Notes under the pieces: model-generated
What the model was told of the DNA's origin: nothing
Seen by the model: only the letters and a program-made list of their open reading frames with translations
Database searches by the model: none
Made by a program: the position numbers and the translations under genes
Assembly: GCA_947631435.1 (NCBI GenBank)
Contig: CANRLM010000011.1
Location: 1-41,308, forward strand
Source: an uncultured Akkermansia sp.
GTDB lineage: Bacteria > Verrucomicrobiota > Verrucomicrobiia > Verrucomicrobiales > Akkermansiaceae
DNA: 41,308 bases
Reading direction: 5' to 3'
Part shown: in pieces, positions 9,088 through 17,713 of the stretch
Position numbering within the stretch: position 1 is the first letter of the stretch
Layout: every line of letters starts with the position of its first letter

Positions 9088-9831
9088 ATGAAGAAAAGAA
9101 TCCAGAGCCACTGCATAGGGTTTACGTTGATGGAAACCCTGCTGGCCGTCGCTCTCGTAGGCATGCTCATATCCATCTTTTTGACGGTGTTTGTGCCGGT
9201 TCGTGGTATGATTCAGCAAGCTCTCACAAAACAGGAATCCGATCGCGTGATAAGCATTCTCCGCGCTGAGCTTAACACCGTGCGAGCCAATGAGAGGACC
9301 TACGACGCCAGAAGCGTAGGCCCGGAAAAATACGCTTCACCCTTTGACAAGGGCTTCTATTGGATTCTCTCCTGCAAGAGACCTTCGTCTGCTATCGTGG
9401 TATTTTCCTACCGGGCCAACACGGCATCCTCACTGAGAATAGACGGTACTTATCCCCCCATCCCTTTCAACAGGAGCCGTCCCGGCGGCGACACACAGCT
9501 TGTCTCCATCGCGTGCCCTATGAACAGCACGATTCATAAAAACGATATCCGACACGCCGTGGGACCGGTCTTCCTCGTCAAACTTACCCAGCTTGAACCG
9601 GAAACCAAGGGTGCTTACAAGCTTGCCAAGACGCCGGGCACCATCAAAGGTGCATCCACGCCTGACAAATACTTCTCTCAGGACAACACAGACACGCAGT
9701 GGGGGGGTGTTATCTTCTGCCGAGCGGATTTCTACCTCATGAACCCTCCGAACCCGGACCGCTACAAGAATCGTCCATGGTCACGCATCGGACGCCCGAT
9801 ATTCTCCACTAACATCTCAATCCTACGCTGA
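9088..9831 (+). CDS. Prepilin-type N-terminal cleavage/methylation protein (pseudopilin-like)
   Basis: A 247-residue protein with leader MKKRIQSHCIG and mature start FTLMETLLAV (Gly-1, Phe+1, Glu+5), followed by one transmembrane helix. The remainder is a soluble domain without a motif I recognise. It starts 24 nt after the preceding prepilin gene and ends 10 nt before the next, so the three are probably co-transcribed. Likely a minor pseudopilin of a type II secretion-like or type IV pilus-like machine. Confidence 0.87.
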   Translation: MKKRIQSHCIGFTLMETLLAVALVGMLISIFLTVFVPVRGMIQQALTKQESDRVISILRAELNTVRANERTYDARSVGPEKYASPFDKGFYWILSCKRPSSAIVVFSYRANTASSLRIDGTYPPIPFNRSRPGGDTQLVSIACPMNSTIHKNDIRHAVGPVFLVKLTQLEPETKGAYKLAKTPGTIKGASTPDKYFSQDNTDTQWGGVIFCRADFYLMNPPNPDRYKNRPWSRIGRPIFSTNISILR

Positions 9832-9841
9832 TTCTTCCGCT

Positions 9842-10831
9842 ATGCACGCTAAAAACCACAGGCACACCGGGCAACGTGGCGGCTTTACGCTGGTCGAACT
9901 CATCACGGCCATGGCGATCACAGCTATCCTGGTCGTGGTGATCATGCAGCTCACGAACCAGGGTATCGACTTATGGAAAGCTATACGTGAGGATACAAGT
10001 ACCGCAGCATCGGCTCGCGTAGCGCTGCAGAGCATCAGCGAAGATCTGGAGTCTATCCAGGTCCGCGGCTCGGGCAAAGACACCCAGTGGCTGTACGCGG
10101 AGGTTGACTCTGCCATTCGAGGTGTACCAAAAGGACTTTCAATTCCGAAGTCGGCGCGCATAATCTTCTTTGCCTGCCCGCCGGACCGCAATCCGGCCGT
10201 CGGGTCCACGTCTTCTATGCGCAACAACTACCGGAACCTGCTGGCCGCCGATCCTGATACGCAAGGAGAGGTGGGCACTGTTTGCTACCGCCTCAAATTC
10301 CGTGATCACATCTTGAATCTGCCGAGTCGAAACGGAGATACAACCTCCTTCCCTCTGTTCGCCCTCTATCGACAGGTCGTTTCTCCCCGTAACACCTACG
10401 ACAACATACTCGGTTCTAACAACTTACAAAGCTCTTACAGTCAGTACGAGCCATCCGAAGACAAAAATTTCCTCTGCGAGAACATTGTGGAGATGAACAT
10501 CATTTTCAACGTGGAGTATGCGAGTCAGGGAGGCGGCTCGAGCGACCAGCCCCTGTACAGCTCCATCAGCGTGCCGGTGCTCTCCAGCGCTGCGCGTGGT
10601 GCCAAGCGCCGTTTTCAGCTCTATGGAGAATATGCTGATACCGAGGGAAATCGGCTTGAGCGCGCCCGCATCGTCTCAGCCGAGCTTTCAATTACCGCGC
10701 TCACCGAGGAGGGAGTTGCACTTGTGGAGCAAGTGCGTCTTGGACAGCGGCGTCCCCCTGCACTAGAGGACTTCTTTTCGAAATACACTCGCTCTTACTC
10801 CCGCTCAGTACCTCTTCCCCAGCCTCTTTAA
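9842..10831 (+). CDS. Prepilin-type N-terminal cleavage/methylation protein (minor pseudopilin-like)
   Basis: A 329-residue protein. Leader with basic residues up to RGG, then FTLVELITAM (Gly-1, Phe+1, Glu+5) and a hydrophobic helix of about 20 residues. The stretch just after the helix (QGIDLWKAIRED) and the following long helix resemble the Verru_Chthon cassette protein C or GspJ-like large minor pseudopilins; this is recalled family knowledge, not a search result. The soluble C-terminal part is long. Third gene of the cassette. No Shine-Dalgarno sequence. Confidence 0.87.
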   Translation: MHAKNHRHTGQRGGFTLVELITAMAITAILVVVIMQLTNQGIDLWKAIREDTSTAASARVALQSISEDLESIQVRGSGKDTQWLYAEVDSAIRGVPKGLSIPKSARIIFFACPPDRNPAVGSTSSMRNNYRNLLAADPDTQGEVGTVCYRLKFRDHILNLPSRNGDTTSFPLFALYRQVVSPRNTYDNILGSNNLQSSYSQYEPSEDKNFLCENIVEMNIIFNVEYASQGGGSSDQPLYSSISVPVLSSAARGAKRRFQLYGEYADTEGNRLERARIVSAELSITALTEEGVALVEQVRLGQRRPPALEDFFSKYTRSYSRSVPLPQPL

Positions 10832-10859
10832 GCAGCATCCCACCTCGATTCCCTGCACT

Positions 10860-11582
10860 GTGACTGCCCAGGAGATACAGCTTCCTTTCTTGCGTGTATG
10901 GATGGACCCGGTTCCGCGCCGGGGTTACGACAACATGGCGACAGATGAGCTCTTACTGCGACGACAGGAGGCGTGGTTACGCATCTACGGATGGGCAAAG
11001 CCTGCGGTGAGTTACGGCTATTTTGACACAAAGGCTGTCGCCAGTAAAATTTTCCCGGACGCCGTGGAATATATCCGCCGCTGGACAGGTGGCGGCATTG
11101 TGGACCACCGACATGGCATAACATACACACTCACCCTCCCTGCGCCACCGAAAGAGGCCTCTCCCTATCCTCCGGCATCACGTCTCTACGCGTGGATTCA
11201 CGGAGCCCTCGCGCATGCCCTGCGGCAAAGCGGGGTCGAGTGCATCCTCTTGCAGGAGGATGCTCCGGATGCCGGCAGAGCCTGCTGGGCCAGTCCCGTA
11301 ACAAGTGATATTGTGAGTCCTGCCGGTCAGAAACTGGCCGGTGCCGGTCAACGCCGCCACCGCGGAGCAGTGCTTCACCAGGGCCTCATTCAGCAGTGTT
11401 CTCCCGGTCCCGGCTGGGAGCGTATCTTTTCAGAAAGGCTTTCGCAGGTCGTTGAATTGACAAATTCCTTCACCCCATGGTTCGGCTATGAAACAGAACT
11501 TGCCGAGCTTTGCAACGCGAAATATTTAGCCCCCGATTGGGAGGATGAAACGCACGGGCGTCGGAAGCCTCGACAATCATGA
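10860..11582 (+). CDS. Lipoate-protein ligase A-like (LplA/LipB fold) protein
   Basis: A 240-residue member of the biotin/lipoate A/B ligase family. Visible blocks are NMATDELLL near the N terminus, the RRWTGGGIVDH core of the lipoyl/biotinyl site, and SDIVSPAGQKLAGAGQRR with the lysine that contacts the acyl-adenylate, followed by VLHQG. The family attaches lipoate or octanoate to E2 or GcvH domains; which substrate is used here is open. The chosen start is a GTG; the next Met (in LRVWMD) would cut into the first strand. It ends in an ATGA overlap with the Nudix gene. No lipoyl-domain protein is nearby. Confidence 0.85.
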   Translation: MTAQEIQLPFLRVWMDPVPRRGYDNMATDELLLRRQEAWLRIYGWAKPAVSYGYFDTKAVASKIFPDAVEYIRRWTGGGIVDHRHGITYTLTLPAPPKEASPYPPASRLYAWIHGALAHALRQSGVECILLQEDAPDAGRACWASPVTSDIVSPAGQKLAGAGQRRHRGAVLHQGLIQQCSPGPGWERIFSERLSQVVELTNSFTPWFGYETELAELCNAKYLAPDWEDETHGRRKPRQS

Positions 11583-12721
11583 CCCATGCTTCCACAGATT
11601 GGAGGATGAACGTCGCCGCTATTGTCATGGACGATGCTTGCAATGTCCTCCTCGGCGCGCGCCCGGAGCGCAGTCCCTACCTGCATTTCCCCCAGGGCGG
11701 TGTCAAGGATGGCGAATCCATGCAGGAAGCCCTCTTTCGCGAGCTCCGGGAAGAAATGGGAATTTGCTCCGCACATCTCCTGGCGGAATACCCGGGACTC
11801 CGTTACACCTACGGCAAAGGAAACGAAAAACGCGCGCGCTGGCTGGGACAGCAACAATGCTTTTACCTGCTCCGCGTGCGAGGCATCGCCCCGGTCGTCT
11901 CCTGCGACAGCAGTGCAGAGTTCTCATCTGCCCATTGGGTACCGCTTACAGAACTCACGCCTGAGCGCTTTGCCCCCTCCAAACGAGCTGTCGCACAGCG
12001 CGCACTCAACCATTTTTTCCCGAATTTTCCTCTCTCTTCGCCACAGGAACAAATCCTCTCCTGCTGCACGCCGGAACGTCTCTACCTCTTCTCTCCGCTC
12101 GCGCAAGCCCTACCCGCGTCGGGCACACCTCTCTTCGGCGGTGGGAAAAAAGAAGCCCTCCTGCATCTTGCTTCCCAACCCCTGCTGCGTCCCGAGAAAA
12201 AACAACGGCTGCTTGTCGTGCTGCTCAGCATGGAGGGCTGTGGTATGCAAAAAGCCTTGCGACGTGTTGCTGCTACACTGGATCCCCTCACCACGCGTAT
12301 TGTTCCCACTCCGGAACGATACGCTCTCTATCCGGCAGCCGCTCTACCCCTGCCGGGCGAGATTTCCCTGCTCGCGGCAGGTCCGTACAGCGCCGCCTTG
12401 CGAGAACCCTCCGCTCCCGCAATTGCTGCACTTCTCGATCTTGAAAATTCCCTCCTCGTCGGCGGGCATTCCCTTCTCAAAATCGCGCTGCATATCTCCC
12501 CTGCCGGGCAGCAGAAGCGCCTGCAGAAAAAAGGAAAACCTTTCTCCCCGCAGAGCCATGCCGCCGAGCAGGCTTCCCTCTTTTCCCTCCTCGCCGCCTC
12601 CTCCGCTCACTCCCCCTGGCTCCTTATCCCCGCAGACCTCTCATGGTACCGCGACTTCCTCCTCCATTCCCTCATCTCCCGCGCCCTTTCAGAAAATTTT
12701 TCCTCCGCGAATCGCATATAA
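11579..12721 (+). CDS. Nudix hydrolase (RppH-like) fused to a degenerate PPK2-like domain
   Basis: A 380-residue protein of two parts. Residues 1-148 are a Nudix hydrolase with a perfect Nudix box (G40, E46, R54-E55, E58-E59, G61) preceded by HFPQGG, the hallmark of RppH/Ap4A-pyrophosphohydrolase-type enzymes. Residues about 160-370 match polyphosphate kinase 2 in order: LLVVLLSMEG where PPK2 has its EG-x-D P-loop, then LDP, LPLPGEISLL where PPK2 has LP-x-GEI and Walker B, the LHISPAGQQKRL helix, and PWLLIPADLSWYRD near the end. The P-loop is about three residues short and lacks GKGG, and the RS-x-Y lid motif is replaced by AGPY. So this half is probably not a kinase. It starts in an ATGA overlap with the lipoate-ligase-like gene. 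The PPK2 assignment rests on motif order only. Confidence 0.88.
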   Translation: MTHASTDWRMNVAAIVMDDACNVLLGARPERSPYLHFPQGGVKDGESMQEALFRELREEMGICSAHLLAEYPGLRYTYGKGNEKRARWLGQQQCFYLLRVRGIAPVVSCDSSAEFSSAHWVPLTELTPERFAPSKRAVAQRALNHFFPNFPLSSPQEQILSCCTPERLYLFSPLAQALPASGTPLFGGGKKEALLHLASQPLLRPEKKQRLLVVLLSMEGCGMQKALRRVAATLDPLTTRIVPTPERYALYPAAALPLPGEISLLAAGPYSAALREPSAPAIAALLDLENSLLVGGHSLLKIALHISPAGQQKRLQKKGKPFSPQSHAAEQASLFSLLAASSAHSPWLLIPADLSWYRDFLLHSLISRALSENFSSANRI

Positions 12722-12725
12722 ATGC

Positions 12726-12754
12726 TTGCACTCTTTCCTCCCTTCGCGTAAAAT
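12726..12754 (+). promoter_or_regulatory. Sigma70-like promoter of tRNA-Ala
   Basis: TTGCAC, 17-nt spacer, TAAAAT. Transcription would start near 12761, about 7 nt before the mature tRNA 5' end. Confidence 0.68.
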
Positions 12755-12767
12755 GTCCCCACTTCGC

Positions 12768-12840
12768 GGGGCATTAGCTCAGTTGGTAGAGCGGTTGCAT
12801 CGCACGCAACAGGTCAGGAGTTCGAATCTCCTATGCTCCA
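12768..12840 (+). tRNA. tRNA-Ala (anticodon CGC)
   Basis: A 73-nt cloverleaf. The acceptor stem GGGGCAT/ATGCTCC contains the G3-U70 pair that defines alanine tRNAs. The D-arm is GCTC...GAGC. The anticodon stem GTTGC/GCAAC encloses loop ATCGCAC with anticodon CGC, which reads GCG codons. The T-arm AGGAG-TTCGAAT-CTCCT is canonical. The discriminator is A73, and CCA is not encoded. Confidence 0.97.
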
Positions 12841-12920
12841 GTCTTCGTGCCGAGTGCCGATGATGGACTCTTTCACCCTTTTTTATCCCCGGGGGTAGAC
12901 GCGAAGCAAACCCGCAACAA

Positions 12921-13562
12921 ATGCGCCACGCTATGAAAAAGATACTGGGCACTATGTGCGTCCTCCTGGTTGCCTCTTTCGCTGTGCAGCCCCTTGCCGC
13001 CGTGGCGGCGGACAAGCAGAAGGGCGATGAAAAAGCTGAATCTTCGGCGGAGAATGCGGAACTCCCCGCTGTGCCGGCTTCCCTGAAGGACAAAAAATTC
13101 GTCCTCCCGGTCAAGCTCAATACAAAAGCCAGCATCTATTTCATCTACAAGTCGCGCAGCACGTGCAGCATCTGCGTCGCAGAAGCCCCGGAAATCGTGA
13201 AAATTTACCGCAGCATGCATGGCAAAAATGCGGAGCTCGTCATGCTCAACATCGATGCGAACAAAGATGCGGCCACCAAGTGGGCAAAGAGCTCCAAAAT
13301 GAAATTCCCCATCGTTGTCCCCGGAGAAGGTAAGGGCGTCCCCTTCCCTTACACCGGTCCGAATCCGTTGCCCTTCATGGTCGCTGTGGATGCGGACGGC
13401 AACAAGCTCGGTGAAGCCAATGGGAGTGACGTGACCGCCTTTTTGGCTGATTGGCGCAAGATGGTTCGCGATCTCAAGAAGGAGAAGAAACTTCAGGCTA
13501 AGGAAGAAGCTAAGCGAGCAAGAGAACAGCAAAAGGAGTCCGACTCTGAAGAGGAGAGCTGA
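12921..13562 (+). CDS. Secreted thioredoxin-fold protein with a charged C-terminal tail
   Basis: A 213-residue protein with a signal peptide (about residues 1-29, ending AAVAA), so exported. A thioredoxin-like domain follows, with a redox pair C82-S-I-C85 directly after the first core strands, a VMLNIDAN strand and a PLPFMVAVDADG segment in the position of the cis-Pro strand. The C-terminal 40 residues are a highly charged Lys/Glu/Arg helix ending in acidic serines. Such domains act as thiol-disulfide reductases (TlpA/ResA-like) or peroxiredoxin-like proteins; the partner is unknown. ATG at 12933 is an equally possible start. It follows the tRNA by 80 nt. Confidence 0.85.
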   Translation: MRHAMKKILGTMCVLLVASFAVQPLAAVAADKQKGDEKAESSAENAELPAVPASLKDKKFVLPVKLNTKASIYFIYKSRSTCSICVAEAPEIVKIYRSMHGKNAELVMLNIDANKDAATKWAKSSKMKFPIVVPGEGKGVPFPYTGPNPLPFMVAVDADGNKLGEANGSDVTAFLADWRKMVRDLKKEKKLQAKEEAKRAREQQKESDSEEES

Positions 13563-13563
13563 C

Positions 13564-13587
13564 TCCGGAGCGCCGTTGCGCCCCGGA
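13564..13587 (+). terminator. Stem-loop just after the thioredoxin-fold gene
   Basis: TCCGGAGCGC pairs with GCGCCCCGGA (9 of 10 pairs, one A-C mismatch) around a CGTT loop, beginning 1 nt after the stop codon. It is GC-rich but not followed by a U-tract, so it may act as a 3' stabiliser or a factor-dependent terminator. Confidence 0.5.
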
Positions 13588-13966
13588 ATAAGCGGTCGCC
13601 CGGTGGTCAATAGCGTTTTCCCAAAAATCTGCAAGTCTTTGCGGGAGACGACGCTGCAAACGCATTAGGAAATTCGACTACGCTCCCACTCCGCATTCCC
13701 GAGCCCGGCGCGCTGACTGTCAGCTTCGTACTTCGAACATGCCGGGCAAGGAGTTAGTAAGCCCTTGTAAAGAGCCATCATCATGATGGTCGCCGGTTGC
13801 CATGATTTTTGATGCGCATAAACAATGCTCTCACTCAAAAAGAGTATTTTCTCTGTTGACTGACTTCTCTCAAATGCGTTCGCCCTGAGCTGGCGTCCTT
13901 CTTGTACCTCCCGTGTTGGATTTGATTTTGCAATCCACAGAATGTGGAAACAGCAATTCAATCGGC
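13588..13966. other. Non-coding region upstream of exbB, no gene recognised
   Basis: About 380 nt without a convincing gene. The one open frame, on the minus strand across it, has no recognisable protein character. It holds small inverted repeats, for example CCATCAT/ATGATGG at 13775-13789 and CAAGG/CCTTG near 13747-13767. It does not match tmRNA, SRP RNA or RNase P RNA as far as I can read. A small RNA cannot be excluded. Confidence 0.4.
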
Positions 13967-13995
13967 TTGAAAAATAAGGAAAGGGGGCGTATAAT
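13967..13995 (+). promoter_or_regulatory. Strong sigma70-like promoter of the exbB operon
   Basis: TTGAAA, 17-nt spacer, TATAAT (perfect -10). The -10 ends 15 nt before the ATG at 14011, leaving a leader of only about 10 nt. It is the only clear promoter in front of the following eight colinear genes. Confidence 0.78.
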
Positions 13996-14010
13996 GGCGC
14001 GCAGCGAATC

Positions 14011-14784
14011 ATGATAGCTTATATGTTCCTATCAAATGAAGTGCTCAAACAGGCAATGAGTCTGTTCGAGAAGGGTGGTGTTCTGATGTGGCCTCTCTTA
14101 GCGTTATCTTTTGTTGCTCTGATGGTTATCGTCATTAATCTCTGGACTACACGAGAGGGAGCGATTCTACCTCTGCGACTTGTTTCGCTGGTAGAAACAC
14201 GCATACGTCGAAAAGACTACGCGGGACTCGCGGATCTGTGTGAAGAAAACGACTCAAGTTTCACGCGTACACTGCAGGTAATCATAACGTTTCTACAACG
14301 TAACCCACGCTCAAACATCGATGAGGTAAGGGAGGTGGCGGTGGCAGAGGGTTCTCGCCAGGCGAACGCACTCACCCGGCAGACAAGCTGGCTGGCGGAC
14401 ATCGGCGGCATTGCTCCGATGATTGGCTTATTGGGGACGGTACTGGGGATGATGCGAACATTCACAGAGATGGCGGCAGGTAATTTTGAGGGGGTAAAGC
14501 AGATGCAGATGGCCAGTGGCATCTCGGAAGCTATGATCACCACGGCCGGCGGGCTGGCGCTGGCCATTCCCTGCATGCTTTTTTACGTACTCTTTCGTAA
14601 TCGCATTCAGAAACGAATCGCGGACATGGAAGCGGCCATCACTCACGTGCTTTCGCTTATATCCGTGCAAATGAACCGGGAGCGGCGACCGGTGGAATCC
14701 ATCCAGCCGATGATGAACAACTCGGAAGTCATAACGAAGGCAGAATCGCTGAGCAACTATTCCCAGGAATCCATTCTACGCTGA
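14011..14784 (+). CDS. exbB: MotA/TolQ/ExbB family proton channel protein
   Basis: A 257-residue inner-membrane protein. The first transmembrane segment lies at about residues 25-47. A cytoplasmic loop with RRKDYAGLADLCEEN follows, then the conserved ADIGGIAPMIGLLGTVLGMM helix and a third helix with ITTAGGLALAIPCMLFY, the typical ExbB/TolQ order. With ExbD it forms a proton-driven motor in the inner membrane that energises a periplasmic partner. ATG at 14023 is an alternative start. The gene ends in a TGATG overlap with exbD. Sequence alone cannot decide between a TonB-serving ExbB and a TolQ role. Confidence 0.92.
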   Translation: MIAYMFLSNEVLKQAMSLFEKGGVLMWPLLALSFVALMVIVINLWTTREGAILPLRLVSLVETRIRRKDYAGLADLCEENDSSFTRTLQVIITFLQRNPRSNIDEVREVAVAEGSRQANALTRQTSWLADIGGIAPMIGLLGTVLGMMRTFTEMAAGNFEGVKQMQMASGISEAMITTAGGLALAIPCMLFYVLFRNRIQKRIADMEAAITHVLSLISVQMNRERRPVESIQPMMNNSEVITKAESLSNYSQESILR

Positions 14785-15215
14785 TGAAATTCAATGTGAA
14801 GATGCCTGATTGCATCGGATTTCAGCTCGCACCGATGCTGGATGTTGTATTCCTGCTGCTCATTTTCTTTGTCGTTACTCAAAAGTTTATCCTCAATGAG
14901 CAGGACCTGAAGGTAAAAGTCCCCACGGCGCCCAAAACAACCGAAGAGGCATCTCGCGCTATTGACGAGATTATCATCAACGCGCGAGAGGAGAATGGTG
15001 AACTCATCATCACCATCGACCGGGAGGTTTTCACGCGCGATAAACTGCTCTCGATGCTGCAGCGCATGATTGCGGTGAATCCGAACCAGCCCGTACGTAT
15101 CCGCGGCGATGCCGAGATGCGTTGGCAGAAGGTCGCGGATGTGATCTCCACCTGCTCTCAGGCCGGAGTATGGAATGTATCCTTCTCCAAGCAACTTCCC
15201 TCCCAGGCAAAATGA
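14784..15215 (+). CDS. exbD: ExbD/TolR family biopolymer transport protein
   Basis: A 143-residue protein with one N-terminal transmembrane helix. The helix contains LAPMLDVVFLLLIFF with the essential proton-carrying aspartate at D20, the defining feature of ExbD/TolR. The rest is a periplasmic domain of the usual size, with the RIRGDAEMRWQKVADVISTC segment near the end. It partners ExbB, whose stop overlaps its start. It ends in an ATGA overlap with the TPR gene, which ties all three together. Confidence 0.93.
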   Translation: MKFNVKMPDCIGFQLAPMLDVVFLLLIFFVVTQKFILNEQDLKVKVPTAPKTTEEASRAIDEIIINAREENGELIITIDREVFTRDKLLSMLQRMIAVNPNQPVRIRGDAEMRWQKVADVISTCSQAGVWNVSFSKQLPSQAK

Positions 15216-17710
15216 TCCCTTTCTTCCCGCACACCCGCATGACGATGCCCAGTTCATCTCCCAGTCTCTTGCTTCCTATCATCCTGTCAACGATCGGCGC
15301 AAACCTGCCTGCTCCGGCGCAGGGTGCCTCGCTGAAATCTGATCCTCAAGCGGATTCCCTTGCCATAGCCGAGCAACTCTACAACCAGGTTCGTGGACAA
15401 ACTGACGGAAGCGATCAGAAACGAGCGGATCTTCAGCGTGCAGCTGCCCTCTTTGCTGATTACCTCCGTAAATACCCTAAAGCAAAGGATCGCGATAAAG
15501 CGCTCTATCTCCAGGCTATCTGCCAGGAAGAAGCCGGAGAATCGGCCACTGCCAACGTCTTACTCGGACAACTGGCCAATAACTTTCATGGTGAATATGC
15601 CGCCGCAGCCGCTTATAAACTCGGCATTCAAGCGGCTGATCGCTCCATTTGGAACAAGGCTACCGGTTATTTCCGCATCGTAGGTCGCGAAACGAGTCGG
15701 CCTGCGTTGCAACAGGACGCTCTCTATCGCCTGGCGCGCACTCTGCTCGAGCAGAATTTGCGCTCTGAAGCAGAGGGGATCCTCACTCGTCTCTGCTCAG
15801 CAAATGGGGTGCAACCGGGCATCCTGCAGGCAAGTCTGCTGGCACTTGCTCAACTCAAAACAGAACAATCGAAGGATGCAGAGGCCTATTCTCTTTTCTC
15901 GAAGCTACTGGGCATGAAAAATTTGGAGAAACCGGTACGCGGCATGGCAACACTTCAAGCTGCCCGTCTGGCCTCTCAACTGGGACGAGACGCTGAAGCA
16001 CAAGCGCTCTACGACCAGATCTCAGATACCGAGGACATGGCACAATATGCTGCGGAAGCTCAGCTGGAAGCCCTGGTACGCATGTATAAGAGCAAGGATT
16101 ACGAGGGAATATTCAAAAAAGTCTCCAAAAATTATCACCCCCTGAAAGACCCGGAAAAGGAGGCACGACGCGCGCTCATCGTCGGTCAGGCGTACCTGGA
16201 CCAGGAGATGTATCAGGAAGCAGCGGCATGGTTTGAGATGGCAGAGCGATACCAGCCGGGCGGCGTGGTAGGAGCTGATGCCGCCTATCGCCGTATCGTA
16301 TGTGCTCAACAAATGCGATCCGACAACCTGCTCTCGCTTGCCCATAAGTTCCTGAGCACTTACGCCGTGCCGGGATCTCCGGCGGCGAATCTCGCCAGCT
16401 GTGACTGGGTGCGCTTCACGTATGCCGACAATATCATGTCGGTGGATGCTGAGGAGGCAGCCCGACAGTTTGATGCACTACGCATCGAGCAACTGCCGAA
16501 GGAGATACAAGCGGATGCCGAATACAAAAAAGCATGGTGTGCCGCACAGGGAAATAGCTACGACCCGCTTCCCACTCTCAACCACTTCATCGCCACTTAC
16601 AAACAGGACCCCCGCTTGCCGGATGCCTATGCACTGCGCGGCTCCATTCTGGCCAACCAGGAGAAAATTGGCGAGGCTCTGCGAGATTTTGATTACGTGC
16701 TGCAGCACTACCCGAATTCCCAGGCCGCACTCGTCTGCTGGCAGAAAGCGGCCCAGGCCAGCAAGAACGACCCGCAGCGCATGATTCGCTATTACGAAGG
16801 CCTCCTCAATTGCAAACAGCGGGGAGTTAAACCGGCAGCTCTCGCAGAAGCCCATTACAGCATTGCCTTCGCTCTTTACGGAACTCAGCCGGAAGCGGCG
16901 GTCCCTCACTTCAAGGAAGCCGGCTCCATTGCGCCGGATATCTACGGATCGCGTGTGGAAACAGCTCTCGTACAGTGCTACTTTAAGATGCAAGATGCCG
17001 ATCGTCTGAAGCGTGCCCTCTATGGGCTGAAGCAGACAAACCCCGCGTCTTACAATGCTCTGCCGCCGGGCATCCTGCGCTGGTGCGGCTGGATGAGTTT
17101 CCAGAAAAATGACTTTGCCGGCGCGGAGCGCCTGCTGACGGATGCTATCGCGCGCGAGCCGAAGGAGCAATACACCGCTCCGGATGGCAGCAAACAGGAG
17201 CGACCGAAAGTCGAACCAATCGTCTGGAAACTCCTGGCTCATTCCCTGCTGGAACTCGGACAGTACAAGCGAGGACTCGAAGCTGCCCGCAATTACATTG
17301 CTCTGGAAAAACAACCCTACCGCAAGGCCGAAGGAATGCGCGATCTGGCACGGCTACAACTGGAATCCGGCATGCTTCCTCAGGCGCGCAGCACCTGCGA
17401 GCAGGCGATTTCTCTGGGCATTGATGGCCCCATCAAATCCTCACTGCTCATCACCATGGGAGACACTTGTTTTGCCGGAGGACAGTATGAGGAGGCCTCG
17501 CGCTACTACGGACGAGTAGCAAATGTGGTAAGTGATGCAGAACTCAAGCCTCTGGCCACTTACAAGCTTGCGGCGGCTCTCCAGCGCAGTGGCAAGAGTG
17601 TCGAAAGTTCGCAATACACCGAAGCCATGAAAACGGAATTCCCCCAGTGGTCTCCCCCGGCAGACGCACAACGCTTGATCCGTAGCGCAAGCTCAACCAA
17701 AGACAAATAA
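15212..17710 (+). CDS. Large secreted tetratricopeptide-repeat protein
   Basis: An 832-residue protein. A signal peptide-like hydrophobic stretch lies at residues 17-31, ending near PAPAQGA, so it is probably periplasmic. The rest is almost all helical repeats of TPR/Sel1 character, such as blocks around ALFADYLRKYP, AAWFEMAERYQPGG, ALRDFDYVLQHYPNSQAALVC and LLELGQYKRGLEAARNYIAL. It may be a scaffold linking the ExbB/ExbD motor to a cell-envelope target, like CpoB (YbgF) in Tol systems, though it is much larger than CpoB. An open frame continues upstream, but the ATG at 15212 overlaps the exbD stop and gives a proper signal peptide. Confidence 0.88.
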   Translation: MIPFFPHTRMTMPSSSPSLLLPIILSTIGANLPAPAQGASLKSDPQADSLAIAEQLYNQVRGQTDGSDQKRADLQRAAALFADYLRKYPKAKDRDKALYLQAICQEEAGESATANVLLGQLANNFHGEYAAAAAYKLGIQAADRSIWNKATGYFRIVGRETSRPALQQDALYRLARTLLEQNLRSEAEGILTRLCSANGVQPGILQASLLALAQLKTEQSKDAEAYSLFSKLLGMKNLEKPVRGMATLQAARLASQLGRDAEAQALYDQISDTEDMAQYAAEAQLEALVRMYKSKDYEGIFKKVSKNYHPLKDPEKEARRALIVGQAYLDQEMYQEAAAWFEMAERYQPGGVVGADAAYRRIVCAQQMRSDNLLSLAHKFLSTYAVPGSPAANLASCDWVRFTYADNIMSVDAEEAARQFDALRIEQLPKEIQADAEYKKAWCAAQGNSYDPLPTLNHFIATYKQDPRLPDAYALRGSILANQEKIGEALRDFDYVLQHYPNSQAALVCWQKAAQASKNDPQRMIRYYEGLLNCKQRGVKPAALAEAHYSIAFALYGTQPEAAVPHFKEAGSIAPDIYGSRVETALVQCYFKMQDADRLKRALYGLKQTNPASYNALPPGILRWCGWMSFQKNDFAGAERLLTDAIAREPKEQYTAPDGSKQERPKVEPIVWKLLAHSLLELGQYKRGLEAARNYIALEKQPYRKAEGMRDLARLQLESGMLPQARSTCEQAISLGIDGPIKSSLLITMGDTCFAGGQYEEASRYYGRVANVVSDAELKPLATYKLAAALQRSGKSVESSQYTEAMKTEFPQWSPPADAQRLIRSASSTKDK

Positions 17711-17713
17711 GGC

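Noticed and set aside
12849..12905. Promoter for the thioredoxin-fold gene (TTTCAC with TAGACG)
   Set aside because: Spacer is 19 nt and the -10 is poor; not convincing enough to list.
13588..13966. Possible tmRNA or other structural RNA in the large spacer before exbB
   Set aside because: No tRNA-like ends, no tag-peptide frame, and no SRP or RNase P signature could be found; left as unexplained spacer.
13665..14012. 115-residue minus-strand open frame before exbB
   Set aside because: No recognisable domain, mixed composition, no promoter, and it runs through the promoter of exbB on the other strand; most likely spurious.
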